15,718 bases of DNA from NCBI GenBank assembly GCA_002391545.1, contig DGFF01000103.1, positions 6,420 to 22,137 on the forward strand, read 5' to 3'. The DNA comes from Candidatus Fermentithermobacillaceae bacterium UBA3907. GTDB lineage: Bacteria > Bacillota > Sulfobacillia > Fermentithermobacillales > Fermentithermobacillaceae. Shown here in pieces: positions 6,250 through 14,125 of the stretch (position 1 is the stretch's first letter; every line of letters starts with the position of its first letter). Made by a program: the position numbers and the translations under genes. The notes below the pieces were generated by a model. That model searched no databases. It had not been told where the DNA came from and saw only the letters and a program-made list of their open reading frames with translations.

Positions 6250-6681
6250 ATGACCGGATTCGTCGGAGAATACCTGCATACGGTCGATGATAAGGGCAGA
6301 TTAGCCCTGCCTGTAAAGTTCAGGGATAGTCTGGGTCCGCGCTTTATAATTGCTCGAGGGCTGGACAAGTGTTTGTTTGTCTACCCGCATGAGGAATGGA
6401 GCAATATAATGGACAAACTCAAGGCCTTACCACTGAACCAAAAAGATGGTCGGAATTTTGTAAGATACTTTTTATCAGGTGCAACCGAGGTTGAGCCTGA
6501 TAAGCAGGGAAGGGTCATTCTCCAGCAGAATCTGCGAGATTATGCCGGTTTAAACAAAGAAGTTTTCGTTCTAGGAGTTGGAAGTAGAATCGAGATTTGG
6601 GATAAAGAAACTTGGGAGAATGCAAAAAGAGAGTTGGAGGACGAGTTTTCAGTTTTGGCCGAAAGCGTTGTAGGAATATGA
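6250..6681 (+). CDS. mraZ: Transcriptional regulator MraZ
   Basis: MraZ is a 143-residue DNA-binding protein that regulates the division and cell wall cluster it heads. Both SpoVT/AbrB-like repeats are visible: GEYLHTVDDKGRLALPVKFR (6-25) with the DxKGR motif at 13-17, and EPDKQGRVILQQNLR (82-96) with the second at 84-88. Length and motifs match the family, whose members form ring-shaped oligomers. The ATG start gives the standard N-terminus. Direct repeats just upstream fit autoregulation. The end overlaps the beginning of rsmH. Confidence 0.95.
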   Translation: MTGFVGEYLHTVDDKGRLALPVKFRDSLGPRFIIARGLDKCLFVYPHEEWSNIMDKLKALPLNQKDGRNFVRYFLSGATEVEPDKQGRVILQQNLRDYAGLNKEVFVLGVGSRIEIWDKETWENAKRELEDEFSVLAESVVGI

Positions 6682-7601
6682 TGGGTTGCGAAGTTCGTCG
6701 CGAGTATCATCAGCCTGTTATGGTGTCGGAAGTACTTGAGTTCATATTAGAGGCCCGCAGAAACATCGTTGTAGATTGTACGGTAGGAGACGGTGGTCAT
6801 TCTCTAGAGATTCTGAGGAACAGTCCTAATACCTTTGTTTTTGGCATTGACGTAGACGACGAAGCGGTTTCTACATCTCAAAAACGGATCGACCGCGAAT
6901 CTATGGGTCGTTTCAAAGCGGTCAAATGGGATTATAGAGAATTGAATAGGTTTTGCTCTAGATTCGGGATTGCCAGGATAAGCGCTGTTCTTTTCGATTT
7001 GGGAGTTTCATCGCGGCAACTTGATCAGAAGGAAAGGGGTTTTTCGTATCAAGTAGATGCTCCGTTGGACATGCGGATGGATCCGAGATTACACAAAACG
7101 GCAGCAGACATTTTGGCAGAAGCGAGCGAGGACGAACTAGAGGGGATAATAAGGGAATATGGTGAGGAGCGGTTTTCTCGTCGAATTGCTAGGGAAATAG
7201 TTGAGAGGCGAAAAGTTGAACCCATTACGACTACAGGACAACTTGTGGAAGTTATAGACAGCGCAATGCCAAAAGGGGCAAGGAAAGATCCTATTCATCC
7301 TGCTAGGAGAACTTTCCAGGCGCTGAGGATTGCAACTAACGATGAGTTATCGAGGTTAGGAGATAGCTTGGCAGTGGCGTTTTCTCTCTTGGAACCGGGT
7401 GGCGTGCTAATTGTCATAACCTACCATTCGCTTGAGGACAGGATAGTCAAGAACACCTTTAAGGAATTGGAAGCGAATCTCTCGGCGACCATAAGAACGA
7501 AGAAAGTGTTGCGAGCAACTAAATCGGAGGTGGAGGTCAATCCTCGTTCTAGAAGCGCTAAATTACGGGTTATCCAAAATGGGGAGAAGGGAGAATCATG
7601 A
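6681..7601 (+). CDS. rsmH: 16S rRNA (cytosine-1402-N4)-methyltransferase RsmH
   Basis: RsmH (MraW) methylates N4 of C1402 in 16S rRNA, in the ribosomal P site, using S-adenosylmethionine. From this start the protein has 306 residues. Motifs: VDCTVGDGGHS (31-41) is the cofactor loop, FGIDVDDEA the acidic second motif, LFDLGVSSRQLD (104-115) the family signature, followed by RGFSYQVDAPLDMRMDP, then ARRTFQALRIATNDEL towards the C-terminus. Two adjacent ATGs, 6678 and 6681, are possible; 6681 is preferred because AGGA (6672-6675) is then five bases away instead of two. An in-frame ATG at 6612 lies deep inside mraZ and is unlikely. It overlaps ftsL by four bases (ATGA). Confidence 0.95.
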   Translation: MGCEVRREYHQPVMVSEVLEFILEARRNIVVDCTVGDGGHSLEILRNSPNTFVFGIDVDDEAVSTSQKRIDRESMGRFKAVKWDYRELNRFCSRFGIARISAVLFDLGVSSRQLDQKERGFSYQVDAPLDMRMDPRLHKTAADILAEASEDELEGIIREYGEERFSRRIAREIVERRKVEPITTTGQLVEVIDSAMPKGARKDPIHPARRTFQALRIATNDELSRLGDSLAVAFSLLEPGGVLIVITYHSLEDRIVKNTFKELEANLSATIRTKKVLRATKSEVEVNPRSRSAKLRVIQNGEKGES

Positions 7602-8038
7602 TCAAAGATTTTGAGATAGACTCTAGAAAATCTGTACCGGTTGAAGTTTTTGGGATATTATATTTCGGACTCTTAGTTATAATCGGGATTGCATTAGTCT
7701 GGCAACCGGCTAAAGTAGCTACCATGAACCAGGAGCTTATGGCCTTGGAGGCGACGTTGCAGGATCTGAAGATGCGTAATGAAGATCTAAAACGAATAGT
7801 TGCCACTATGGAGTCTCTTGCGTTCATAGAAGCTCAAGCTAGGGACGTCCTTGGCATGGTAGATCCTGAACAGGTAAGAGCAATTGCGGTTAACCTTCAA
7901 GATACAGAGATACTTAATGAACCAGGCTCGGAACACGTGGCTGTTTCCGAACCGGAGCAGACTGGCATAGTCGCATGGTTTAGCCGGATAGTTGAATTTA
8001 TGCGGGATAATCTAACTGCTGCAAAAGAAAGACGCTAA
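7598..8038 (+). CDS. ftsL: FtsL/DivIC-like septum formation protein
   Basis: A 146-residue bitopic membrane protein placed exactly where ftsL lies in division clusters. It has a short cytoplasmic N-terminus, one membrane segment at about 16-35 (VEVFGILYFGLLVIIGIALV), a heptad-like coiled coil at about 40-71, and the FtsL/DivIC motif FIEAQARDVLGMVDPEQ (76-92). FtsL pairs with the other bitopic septal proteins and activates the FtsW/FtsI synthase. The roughly 50 residues after the motif are longer than usual and end in a second amphipathic or hydrophobic stretch (about 122-138, GIVAWFSRIVEFM). Family assignment rests on topology, motif and position, since FtsL sequences are poorly conserved. 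Confidence 0.8.
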   Translation: MIKDFEIDSRKSVPVEVFGILYFGLLVIIGIALVWQPAKVATMNQELMALEATLQDLKMRNEDLKRIVATMESLAFIEAQARDVLGMVDPEQVRAIAVNLQDTEILNEPGSEHVAVSEPEQTGIVAWFSRIVEFMRDNLTAAKERR

Positions 8039-8062
8039 CGCTGATCTCTGGAGAGAAATACT

Positions 8063-10150
8063 ATGGAGAAGACATCAGTTCAAAAGCGGCTTAAGGTCGC
8101 TTTGTTTCTTTTATGTGCTTGCTTTGTTGTAATTCTAGCACGCCTGGTATATGTGCAGCTCATATGGGCTAATGAACTTAATCAAATGGCTTTGGATATG
8201 AGAATGAACGATATCCCCATTCAACCCAAACGGGGAACTATCACAGATAGAAACGGTCATGAGCTTGCGTTTAGTATGGATGTGGAATCTCTGTATGCTA
8301 TTCCGTCCCAGGTTAAGGATCCAGCTCATACCGCTGAAGTCTTATCTGAAATCTTGGGCATGGACTATGAAAAGATGTTATCGATTCTAACTAGGCCTAG
8401 CGGCTTTGAGTGGATCAAAAGAAAGCTGCCTGATGACATAGTTCGGAAGATAAAGGAACAGAACTTAAAAGGTATCGGCTTCACTCAGGAATCCATGCGG
8501 GTTTGGCCAAAAGGCACCTTGTTGTCTCATGTTTTAGGAATTGTGGGCATAGATAACGACGGTCTTGAGGGATTAGAATATCAATATGATGAGACATTAA
8601 AAGGTACGCCTGGAAAATTCACTGTCGAAGTTAACGCTTTGGGCGAAATCATACCTCAATCGGAAATAGGTTATATTCCTCCTGTTGATGGAAAGAACCT
8701 GATCCTTACAATTGACGAACCTATTCAGTTCATCGTAGAGCGGGAGCTTGATCGAAGGATAACTGAAACGAAAGCAGCAGGAGGAATTGTAATAGCTATG
8801 GATCCTTCCAATGGAGAAATCCTAGCACTTGCAGTTCGTCCAGGATATGATCCTAACAAGTACGATGAATATCCTGAAGAGGTAAGGAGGATAAAGGCTA
8901 TTACTGATTCTTTTCCTCCTGGCTCCACTTTTAAGCCTGTAACTGGAGCTATAGCGCTTGAATCTGGGGCTGTAAGAACTAGTGATGTGTTTTATTGCAC
9001 AGGTAGCATGAAGGTAGGTGTTGAAACTTTACACTGTCACCAAAGCTGGGGGCACGGCCAGCAGACCTTTAACGAAGTGATTCAAAATTCGTGCAATATG
9101 GGGTTTATCCAAATAGCGCAGAAAGTCGGGATAGAACGGTTTTACGAGCATATCGATCTTCTGGGAATTACATCGTGCACTGGGATTGATCTTCCTGGCG
9201 AATCAGATGGTATCATTATACCGAAGGATCAAGCGAAGGAAATCGATCTTGCGGTCATGTCTTACGGACAGACCCTTCAGACTACGCCAATTCAAATAGT
9301 GACTGCTATATCTGCAATAGCCAACGGTGGGAATATTGTAGTTCCTCATGTGGTCAAAGAGATAACTGATTCTTCCGGAAACGTAATTGATACAGTCCCT
9401 TGCGAACCAGTTAGGCAAGCTATATCGGAGAAGACTTCAGAAGAAATGAGATTTGCCCTTGAGAAAGTGATATCTGACGGTACAGGTAAGTCGGCTTATG
9501 TTCCAGGCTACCGTTTGGCGGGGAAAACTGGTACATCCAATAAGGTGATAGACGGGAAAATAGCGAAGGACAAGTATATATCGTCGTTTGTAGGTTTTGC
9601 TCCTGCAAATAACCCCAAATTGGTCCTTCTGGTAATGATAGATGAACCCAAAGGTGACTACTATGGCGGTGTTGTGGCTGCGCCTCTTTTTTCGTCCATA
9701 ATGCGAGATGTACTGAGGTACCTTGAAATTCCGCCCCAGGAAGAACCGTTCGATATCGGAGGTCAGGATGTTGTAAAAGTTCCTGATCTGGCTGGCAAGC
9801 CTGTGGCTCAAGCTGTAAAAGAGCTAGAACAAGGCGATTTTGAAGTGAGGATTGAAGGATCGGGCGAAACTGTTTTGGATCAATTCCCGACTGCTGGAGC
9901 CAGGGCAATTAAAGGGACAGATGTGGTATTATACACTGAAGGTGATGAAGAGCCTGGGGAGGGAATGGTCAGGGTCCCTTCGATTTTAGGCCTGGGGATG
10001 ACGCAAGCGCGGGCCAAGTTAAAGGATTGTGGTCTTTCCTTGAGCGCTGACGGGAACGGATTCTGCGTTTCCCAGGAGCCTCAGGCTGGGAAAATAGTTC
10101 CTGTTGGGACAACAGTAGAGGCCGTTTTCCGGATGGATGTAGGCCAGTAA
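8063..10150 (+). CDS. ftsI: Division transpeptidase (class B PBP, FtsI/SpoVD type) with two PASTA domains
   Basis: This 695-residue class B penicillin-binding protein cross-links septal peptidoglycan outside the membrane. An N-terminal anchor (about 10-34) is followed by the PBP dimerisation domain (RGTITDRNGHELAFS near 57-71) and the transpeptidase domain. All three catalytic motifs are present: S288-T-F-K291 (active serine), S343-C-N345 and K488-T-G490. Two PASTA repeats finish the protein, about 571-627 (VKVPDLAGKPVAQAV) and 636-693 (VRVPSILGLGMTQAR). Repeats of this kind are typical of Firmicutes PBP2x/SpoVD and not of proteobacterial FtsI. The ATG follows GGAGAG. The partner polymerase is the ftsW product downstream. 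Whether it serves vegetative septation or sporulation cannot be told here; single-copy position in the cluster favours division. Confidence 0.92.
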   Translation: MEKTSVQKRLKVALFLLCACFVVILARLVYVQLIWANELNQMALDMRMNDIPIQPKRGTITDRNGHELAFSMDVESLYAIPSQVKDPAHTAEVLSEILGMDYEKMLSILTRPSGFEWIKRKLPDDIVRKIKEQNLKGIGFTQESMRVWPKGTLLSHVLGIVGIDNDGLEGLEYQYDETLKGTPGKFTVEVNALGEIIPQSEIGYIPPVDGKNLILTIDEPIQFIVERELDRRITETKAAGGIVIAMDPSNGEILALAVRPGYDPNKYDEYPEEVRRIKAITDSFPPGSTFKPVTGAIALESGAVRTSDVFYCTGSMKVGVETLHCHQSWGHGQQTFNEVIQNSCNMGFIQIAQKVGIERFYEHIDLLGITSCTGIDLPGESDGIIIPKDQAKEIDLAVMSYGQTLQTTPIQIVTAISAIANGGNIVVPHVVKEITDSSGNVIDTVPCEPVRQAISEKTSEEMRFALEKVISDGTGKSAYVPGYRLAGKTGTSNKVIDGKIAKDKYISSFVGFAPANNPKLVLLVMIDEPKGDYYGGVVAAPLFSSIMRDVLRYLEIPPQEEPFDIGGQDVVKVPDLAGKPVAQAVKELEQGDFEVRIEGSGETVLDQFPTAGARAIKGTDVVLYTEGDEEPGEGMVRVPSILGLGMTQARAKLKDCGLSLSADGNGFCVSQEPQAGKIVPVGTTVEAVFRMDVGQ

Positions 10151-10172
10151 GGGGTTTTACCTTACGTACTGG
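10144..10172 (+). other. Bulged hairpin across the PBP stop codon
   Basis: CCAGTA (10144-10149) pairs with TACTGG (10167-10172), and AGG (10150-10152) with CCT (10160-10162), leaving a 4-base bulge and a 7-base loop. An alternative pairing is GTAAGG (10147-10152) with CCTTAC (10160-10165). It covers the TAA stop and lies just before the strong ribosome site of murE. No T-run follows, so it is not an obvious terminator. Confidence 0.4.
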
Positions 10173-10202
10173 ATTTCCTCTATCGCAAGGAGGTGACCTT
10201 GG

Positions 10203-11708
10203 GTGCTTCTATCCACATTGCTAGAAGGGCTTGATGACGCTTGTGTTATACGCGATTGCGAGGTAGTGGGAATTGCGTATGATTCCCGTAAGGTGGAAGT
10301 GGGAGATCTTTTCGTCGCCATAAAAGGCTACCAGTTTGACGGCCATGATTTTGTTGGAGATGCCCTTTTAAGGGGAGCCAGCGGCGTAGTAGTTCAAGAT
10401 CAAGTAGACATTCCACAAGATAAGGGTATTGCAGTTGTGAAAGATTCTCGGTTTGCATTGTCTCACCTAGGTTGTGTGTATTACGGGAACCCTAGCAAGG
10501 ATCTTCTGGTTGTAGGGGTAACTGGCACAAAAGGTAAAACCACCACGTGCCACATGGTCAAAGAGTTTCTGGATAGCATTGGCTACCGAACTGGGTTGAT
10601 AGGGACAGTTCATAACATAATCGGGGGCGAAGTACTTCCGGTTACCCACACAACTCCGGAATCTTTGGATCTTCTGGCAATGCATAGAGAGATGGTAGAC
10701 CGAGGTTGTACAGCGGTAGTTATGGAAGTTTCGTCACACGCCTTGGAGCTTTCACGTGTTGCTCACGTACAATTTGACGTAGGCGTATTTACCAACATCG
10801 GAACCGATCATCTGGATTTTCATAACACCTTGGAAAATTACGTAGCAGCAAAACGAAGGTTTTTTCAATTACTAGCAAAAACGCCGACTTCGGCTCAAGG
10901 AGTTCTACCTTTTGCAGTAATCAACCACGATGATCCGTTTTGGGACTACTTTGCTTCTGCCGGGCCTAGAGATTTCATTACGTACGGAATAGACCAAGAA
11001 AGTGATGTACGGGCCATAGATGTAGAAACAGGAGCGAAAGGGAGTCGGTTCACCCTTTTATTCAAAGGCTCCAAAAAAGAGGCTGAAATACATCTGCCGG
11101 GACGGTTTAATGTGTATAATGCTTTGGCTGCGAGTGCCGTTAGTTTAGGTTTAGGCATGAACATCGAAGAGGTAGTAGAAGTTCTCCGTAGGCTTTCTGG
11201 GGTTAAGGGACGGGCAGAATTGGTTTCAGGGGAAGAGGAATATGCTGTGTGGGTTGACTATGCTCACACCCCTGAGAGCCTGAGAGATATTTTGCTAACA
11301 GCTAAGCAGGTTGCAGACAACCGGGTAATTGTAGTTTTTGGGTGTGGTGGGGATAGGGACAAGGGTAAACGTCCTATCATGGGTAAAATCGCAGGGGAAA
11401 TAGCCGATGTTGTCATCATTACCAATGATAATCCCAGGACTGAGGATGAAGATGAAATCTTGGATCAGATCCAAGTAGGTTTAGCCCAAGCTCAAATGGA
11501 AAAACCCCAATTGGCATTTTATCGCATTAAGGATCGGGCACAAGCCATTGAAAAGGCAATTTGGTTAGCGGAAAAAGGGGATGTGGTAGTGATAGCCGGA
11601 AAGGGTCACGAAACATACCAGATTTTCAAGGACAAAACCGTGCATTTTGATGATGCAGAGGTAGCTCGGAAGGCTATTGACGATTCAAAAAAGAGCAGGG
11701 GAGTTTGA
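10203..11708 (+). CDS. murE: UDP-MurNAc-L-Ala-D-Glu:meso-diaminopimelate ligase MurE
   Basis: MurE adds the third residue of the peptidoglycan stem peptide in the cytoplasm with ATP. The 501-residue protein shows the N-terminal UDP-binding region (GIAYDSRKVEVGDLFVAIKG, 23-42), the ATP loop GTKGKTT (108-114), HTTPESLDL (149-157), and the Lys expected to be carbamylated in YVAAKRRFF (Lys217). It carries the specificity motif D409-N-P-R412. DNPR is the signature of enzymes using meso-diaminopimelate, as opposed to L-lysine types, so the wall should be DAP-type. The GTG start has a near-perfect ribosome site, AAGGAGGTGA (10187-10196), the strongest in the window. The gene ends against murF. Confidence 0.95.
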   Translation: MLLSTLLEGLDDACVIRDCEVVGIAYDSRKVEVGDLFVAIKGYQFDGHDFVGDALLRGASGVVVQDQVDIPQDKGIAVVKDSRFALSHLGCVYYGNPSKDLLVVGVTGTKGKTTTCHMVKEFLDSIGYRTGLIGTVHNIIGGEVLPVTHTTPESLDLLAMHREMVDRGCTAVVMEVSSHALELSRVAHVQFDVGVFTNIGTDHLDFHNTLENYVAAKRRFFQLLAKTPTSAQGVLPFAVINHDDPFWDYFASAGPRDFITYGIDQESDVRAIDVETGAKGSRFTLLFKGSKKEAEIHLPGRFNVYNALAASAVSLGLGMNIEEVVEVLRRLSGVKGRAELVSGEEEYAVWVDYAHTPESLRDILLTAKQVADNRVIVVFGCGGDRDKGKRPIMGKIAGEIADVVIITNDNPRTEDEDEILDQIQVGLAQAQMEKPQLAFYRIKDRAQAIEKAIWLAEKGDVVVIAGKGHETYQIFKDKTVHFDDAEVARKAIDDSKKSRGV

Positions 11709-11710
11709 CG

Positions 11711-13108
11711 TTGTTATATACTTTGTGCCAAATAGCTCAGATTGTAGATGGGGATTTACTGCAGGGGAACCCTTTGGTCCAGGCGCATAGCGTGGCCATT
11801 GATTCCCGAACCGATGTGACAGGCTCCCTTTTCTGCGCCATTGTGGGAGAAAGGGCAGATGGTCACGATTTTGTTGATGTGGCCGAAGCAAAAGGAGCTG
11901 TCGGAGCCCTAGTCCAGAAACCTGTGACAGTGTCTGATCCTGAGTTCGGGGTGATATTGGTAGAATCGACTACCGACGCGCTAGGTTTGTTAGCGTCTGA
12001 TTATCTGTCTCGTACAGGTGTAGATGTTATCGGGATAACCGGTAGCGTGGGCAAAACAAGCACCAAAGATTTGGTTTCGGCAGTTTTGAACCAGAGGTTT
12101 AAGACATACAAAAACCCGGGGAACCTAAATTCGCATATCGGTTTACCCCTGGCAGTGCTTCAGATGGAGCCTGGTTATCGCTACGCAGTGCTGGAAATGG
12201 CTATGAGGGCTGAAGGAGAAATAAGATATCTTAGTAGAATTGCCAAGCCGAAAATGGGTGTGCTTACTGATATATCTGAATCTCACATAGGTGTGGTCGG
12301 AAGCTTAAAGAAGATAGGCCTGTCCAAGGCCGAACTTCTAGAAAGTTTGCCTGAAGACGGAATCGCATTTTTATGTTGGGACAGCGAGTATGTAAGAAAG
12401 TTTAGTTCTTTTGCAAGGTGTCCCATAGTCACGTACGGGTTTCATGAGGAAGCGGATTGCAGGGCGTATGACATAAAAAAGGTGGATGAAACTGGGTATG
12501 AGTTCAAAGTGGATTACTTTGGCTCCAAAAACCAGTTTACCTTGTACATGCCAGGGGTTCATCAGGTTCAAAATTCTCTAGCCGCAATATCTGTAGGGTT
12601 TCAACTAGGACTTTCAGCAGATGAAATACAGGCAGGGCTTTCCAACGTTTCCTTGAGTCCTATGAGGCAAGAGGTAACAAAGACCCGCAACCTTACTATA
12701 ATCAACGACGCGTACAATGCCAGCGTTAAGTCGATGAAAGCGGCGTTAGACTTGCTTTCAGAGATCGGCGATGGGAGGAAAGTTGCGATTTTAGGGGATA
12801 TGCTAGAGATGGGTGAGTACGCACCCCAAGCACACTTTGAGGTAGGTAGGTACGCTAAGACGAAAGCCGATGTTCTAATTGCAATAGGTTCTTTGAGCGT
12901 TCATACGAAGAGGGGTTGGGACCAAACTGAATATCCCGAAGGTGAGCGTCTATCATTTTGGTTTGAAGACAAGGAAAAAGCTATAGATTGTCTACCTCGG
13001 TTGTTACAGAGCATGGATGTATGCCTAGTAAAGGCATCTCGAGGGATGGAGTTTGAATCTGTAGTTATGTTTCTTAGGAAGTTAGGCGACTGCGGCGATT
13101 GGGGTTGA
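11711..13108 (+). CDS. murF: UDP-MurNAc-tripeptide:D-Ala-D-Ala ligase MurF
   Basis: MurF adds D-Ala-D-Ala to complete the UDP-MurNAc-pentapeptide. Seen are the N-terminal substrate region (HSVAIDSRTDVTGSLFCAIVG), the ATP loop TGSVGKTSTK with the loop Lys at 115, NPGNLNSHIGLPLAVL, EMAMRAEGEI and ILGDMLEMGEYAPQAH in the C-terminal domain. This is the normal Mur ligase three-domain layout at normal length. Two TTG codons could start it: 11705 overlaps the murE stop but leaves only one base after GGGGAG (11698-11703). TTG at 11711 leaves seven and was chosen, giving 465 residues. No ATG or GTG is available nearby. It is followed by mraY after one base. Confidence 0.93.
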   Translation: MLYTLCQIAQIVDGDLLQGNPLVQAHSVAIDSRTDVTGSLFCAIVGERADGHDFVDVAEAKGAVGALVQKPVTVSDPEFGVILVESTTDALGLLASDYLSRTGVDVIGITGSVGKTSTKDLVSAVLNQRFKTYKNPGNLNSHIGLPLAVLQMEPGYRYAVLEMAMRAEGEIRYLSRIAKPKMGVLTDISESHIGVVGSLKKIGLSKAELLESLPEDGIAFLCWDSEYVRKFSSFARCPIVTYGFHEEADCRAYDIKKVDETGYEFKVDYFGSKNQFTLYMPGVHQVQNSLAAISVGFQLGLSADEIQAGLSNVSLSPMRQEVTKTRNLTIINDAYNASVKSMKAALDLLSEIGDGRKVAILGDMLEMGEYAPQAHFEVGRYAKTKADVLIAIGSLSVHTKRGWDQTEYPEGERLSFWFEDKEKAIDCLPRLLQSMDVCLVKASRGMEFESVVMFLRKLGDCGDWG

Positions 13109-13109
13109 T

Positions 13110-14108
13110 GTGGGAGTGAACACTGGAACAATAGTTTTGTCTATAGGTTCTGCCTTGATAATATCTTTGATTTTTGGCAAATTGCTCATTCCTAAACTGA
13201 AAGAACTTGACGTTGGCCAACAGATAAGACCTGAAGGTCCAGAATCCCACAAGAAAAAAGCGGGGACCCCGACCATGGGTGGCATTATATTTATTGCTGC
13301 CATTTTAGTATCCAGGCTAATTGTGGCCATCTATACCAAATCGCTGCCTTCTAGGGAAGAGGCGCTTATTTTAGGACTCATGCTTTCGTACGGTTTTATA
13401 GGTTTTATCGATGATTACAGAAAAGTCAAACTAGGTCGTTCGTTGGGGCTGAAAGCCAGAGAAAAACTGGCTCTTCAACTGGTTTTTGGAGTCTTGTTTT
13501 TGTGGCTCCTTCCTGACCTAAATTCTCAAGTTGTAGTTCCGTTTACAGGGGCTATATGGGATATGGGGCGGCTATATCCCTTTTTCGCGCTACTTGTCAT
13601 ATTGGGAACAGGAAACGGCATGAATCTTACTGACGGGTTAGATGGTCTGGCGGCAGGTGTCGCATCCATTGGCCTTTTAGCGTATGTGGTTATAATTTTT
13701 TCATTCTTGGGTTCGGAGTTTTCGAGTCTACTGTGGGACTTGGGTTACTTGGCTTTGGCTAGCGTAGGAGCGTTATTTGGCTTTTTATTTTATAACCGTC
13801 ATCCGGCAAAGGTGTTCATGGGAGATGTAGGCTCCTTGGCATTAGGGGGGCTTTTGGCCGGTTATGCCATATGCACCCACACTGAACTGACGTTTGTTTT
13901 TATAGGGGCAGTGCAACTGGTCGAGGTCGTTTCAGTAATTTTGCAAGTAGCATCTTTTCAGTTGTTTGGTAAAAGGATATTTAAGATGACGCCTATACAC
14001 CATCATTTCGAACTTTTAGGTTGGAGCGAGCCTAAGATAGTGTATACCTTTTGGGCTTTCTCACTAGTTATGGCAGTTATAGGTGTTATGGGCGTTAGTG
14101 TGCTATAG
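13110..14108 (+). CDS. mraY: Phospho-N-acetylmuramoyl-pentapeptide-transferase MraY
   Basis: MraY is the polytopic membrane enzyme that transfers phospho-MurNAc-pentapeptide to undecaprenyl phosphate, making lipid I. The 332-residue protein has about ten membrane segments and all hallmark motifs: GQQIRPEGPESHKKKAGTPTMGG (36-58), the catalytic Asp pair D101-D102 (IDDYRK), NLTDGLDGL (172-180), the third Asp D239 in FMGDVGS, and PIHHHFELLGW (295-305). It starts with GTG one base after the murF stop, with GGGG about five bases upstream. A GTG at 13116 would shorten it by two residues. The next gene is ftsW, not murD. Confidence 0.96.
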   Translation: MGVNTGTIVLSIGSALIISLIFGKLLIPKLKELDVGQQIRPEGPESHKKKAGTPTMGGIIFIAAILVSRLIVAIYTKSLPSREEALILGLMLSYGFIGFIDDYRKVKLGRSLGLKAREKLALQLVFGVLFLWLLPDLNSQVVVPFTGAIWDMGRLYPFFALLVILGTGNGMNLTDGLDGLAAGVASIGLLAYVVIIFSFLGSEFSSLLWDLGYLALASVGALFGFLFYNRHPAKVFMGDVGSLALGGLLAGYAICTHTELTFVFIGAVQLVEVVSVILQVASFQLFGKRIFKMTPIHHHFELLGWSEPKIVYTFWAFSLVMAVIGVMGVSVL

Positions 14109-14125
14109 GATAAGGGTGGTTTTTA

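Noticed and set aside
6612..6680. Longer RsmH starting at the ATG at 6612
   Set aside because: It would overlap mraZ by 70 bases; the family begins near the Glu-Tyr-His-Gln-Pro-Val stretch, which the ATG at 6678/6681 reaches directly.
9420..9908. A 162-codon open frame on the minus strand
   Set aside because: It lies wholly within the transpeptidase gene, has low-complexity Gln/Leu/Ser/Pro-rich content, no recognisable motif and no good ribosome site. It is a shadow of the coding strand.
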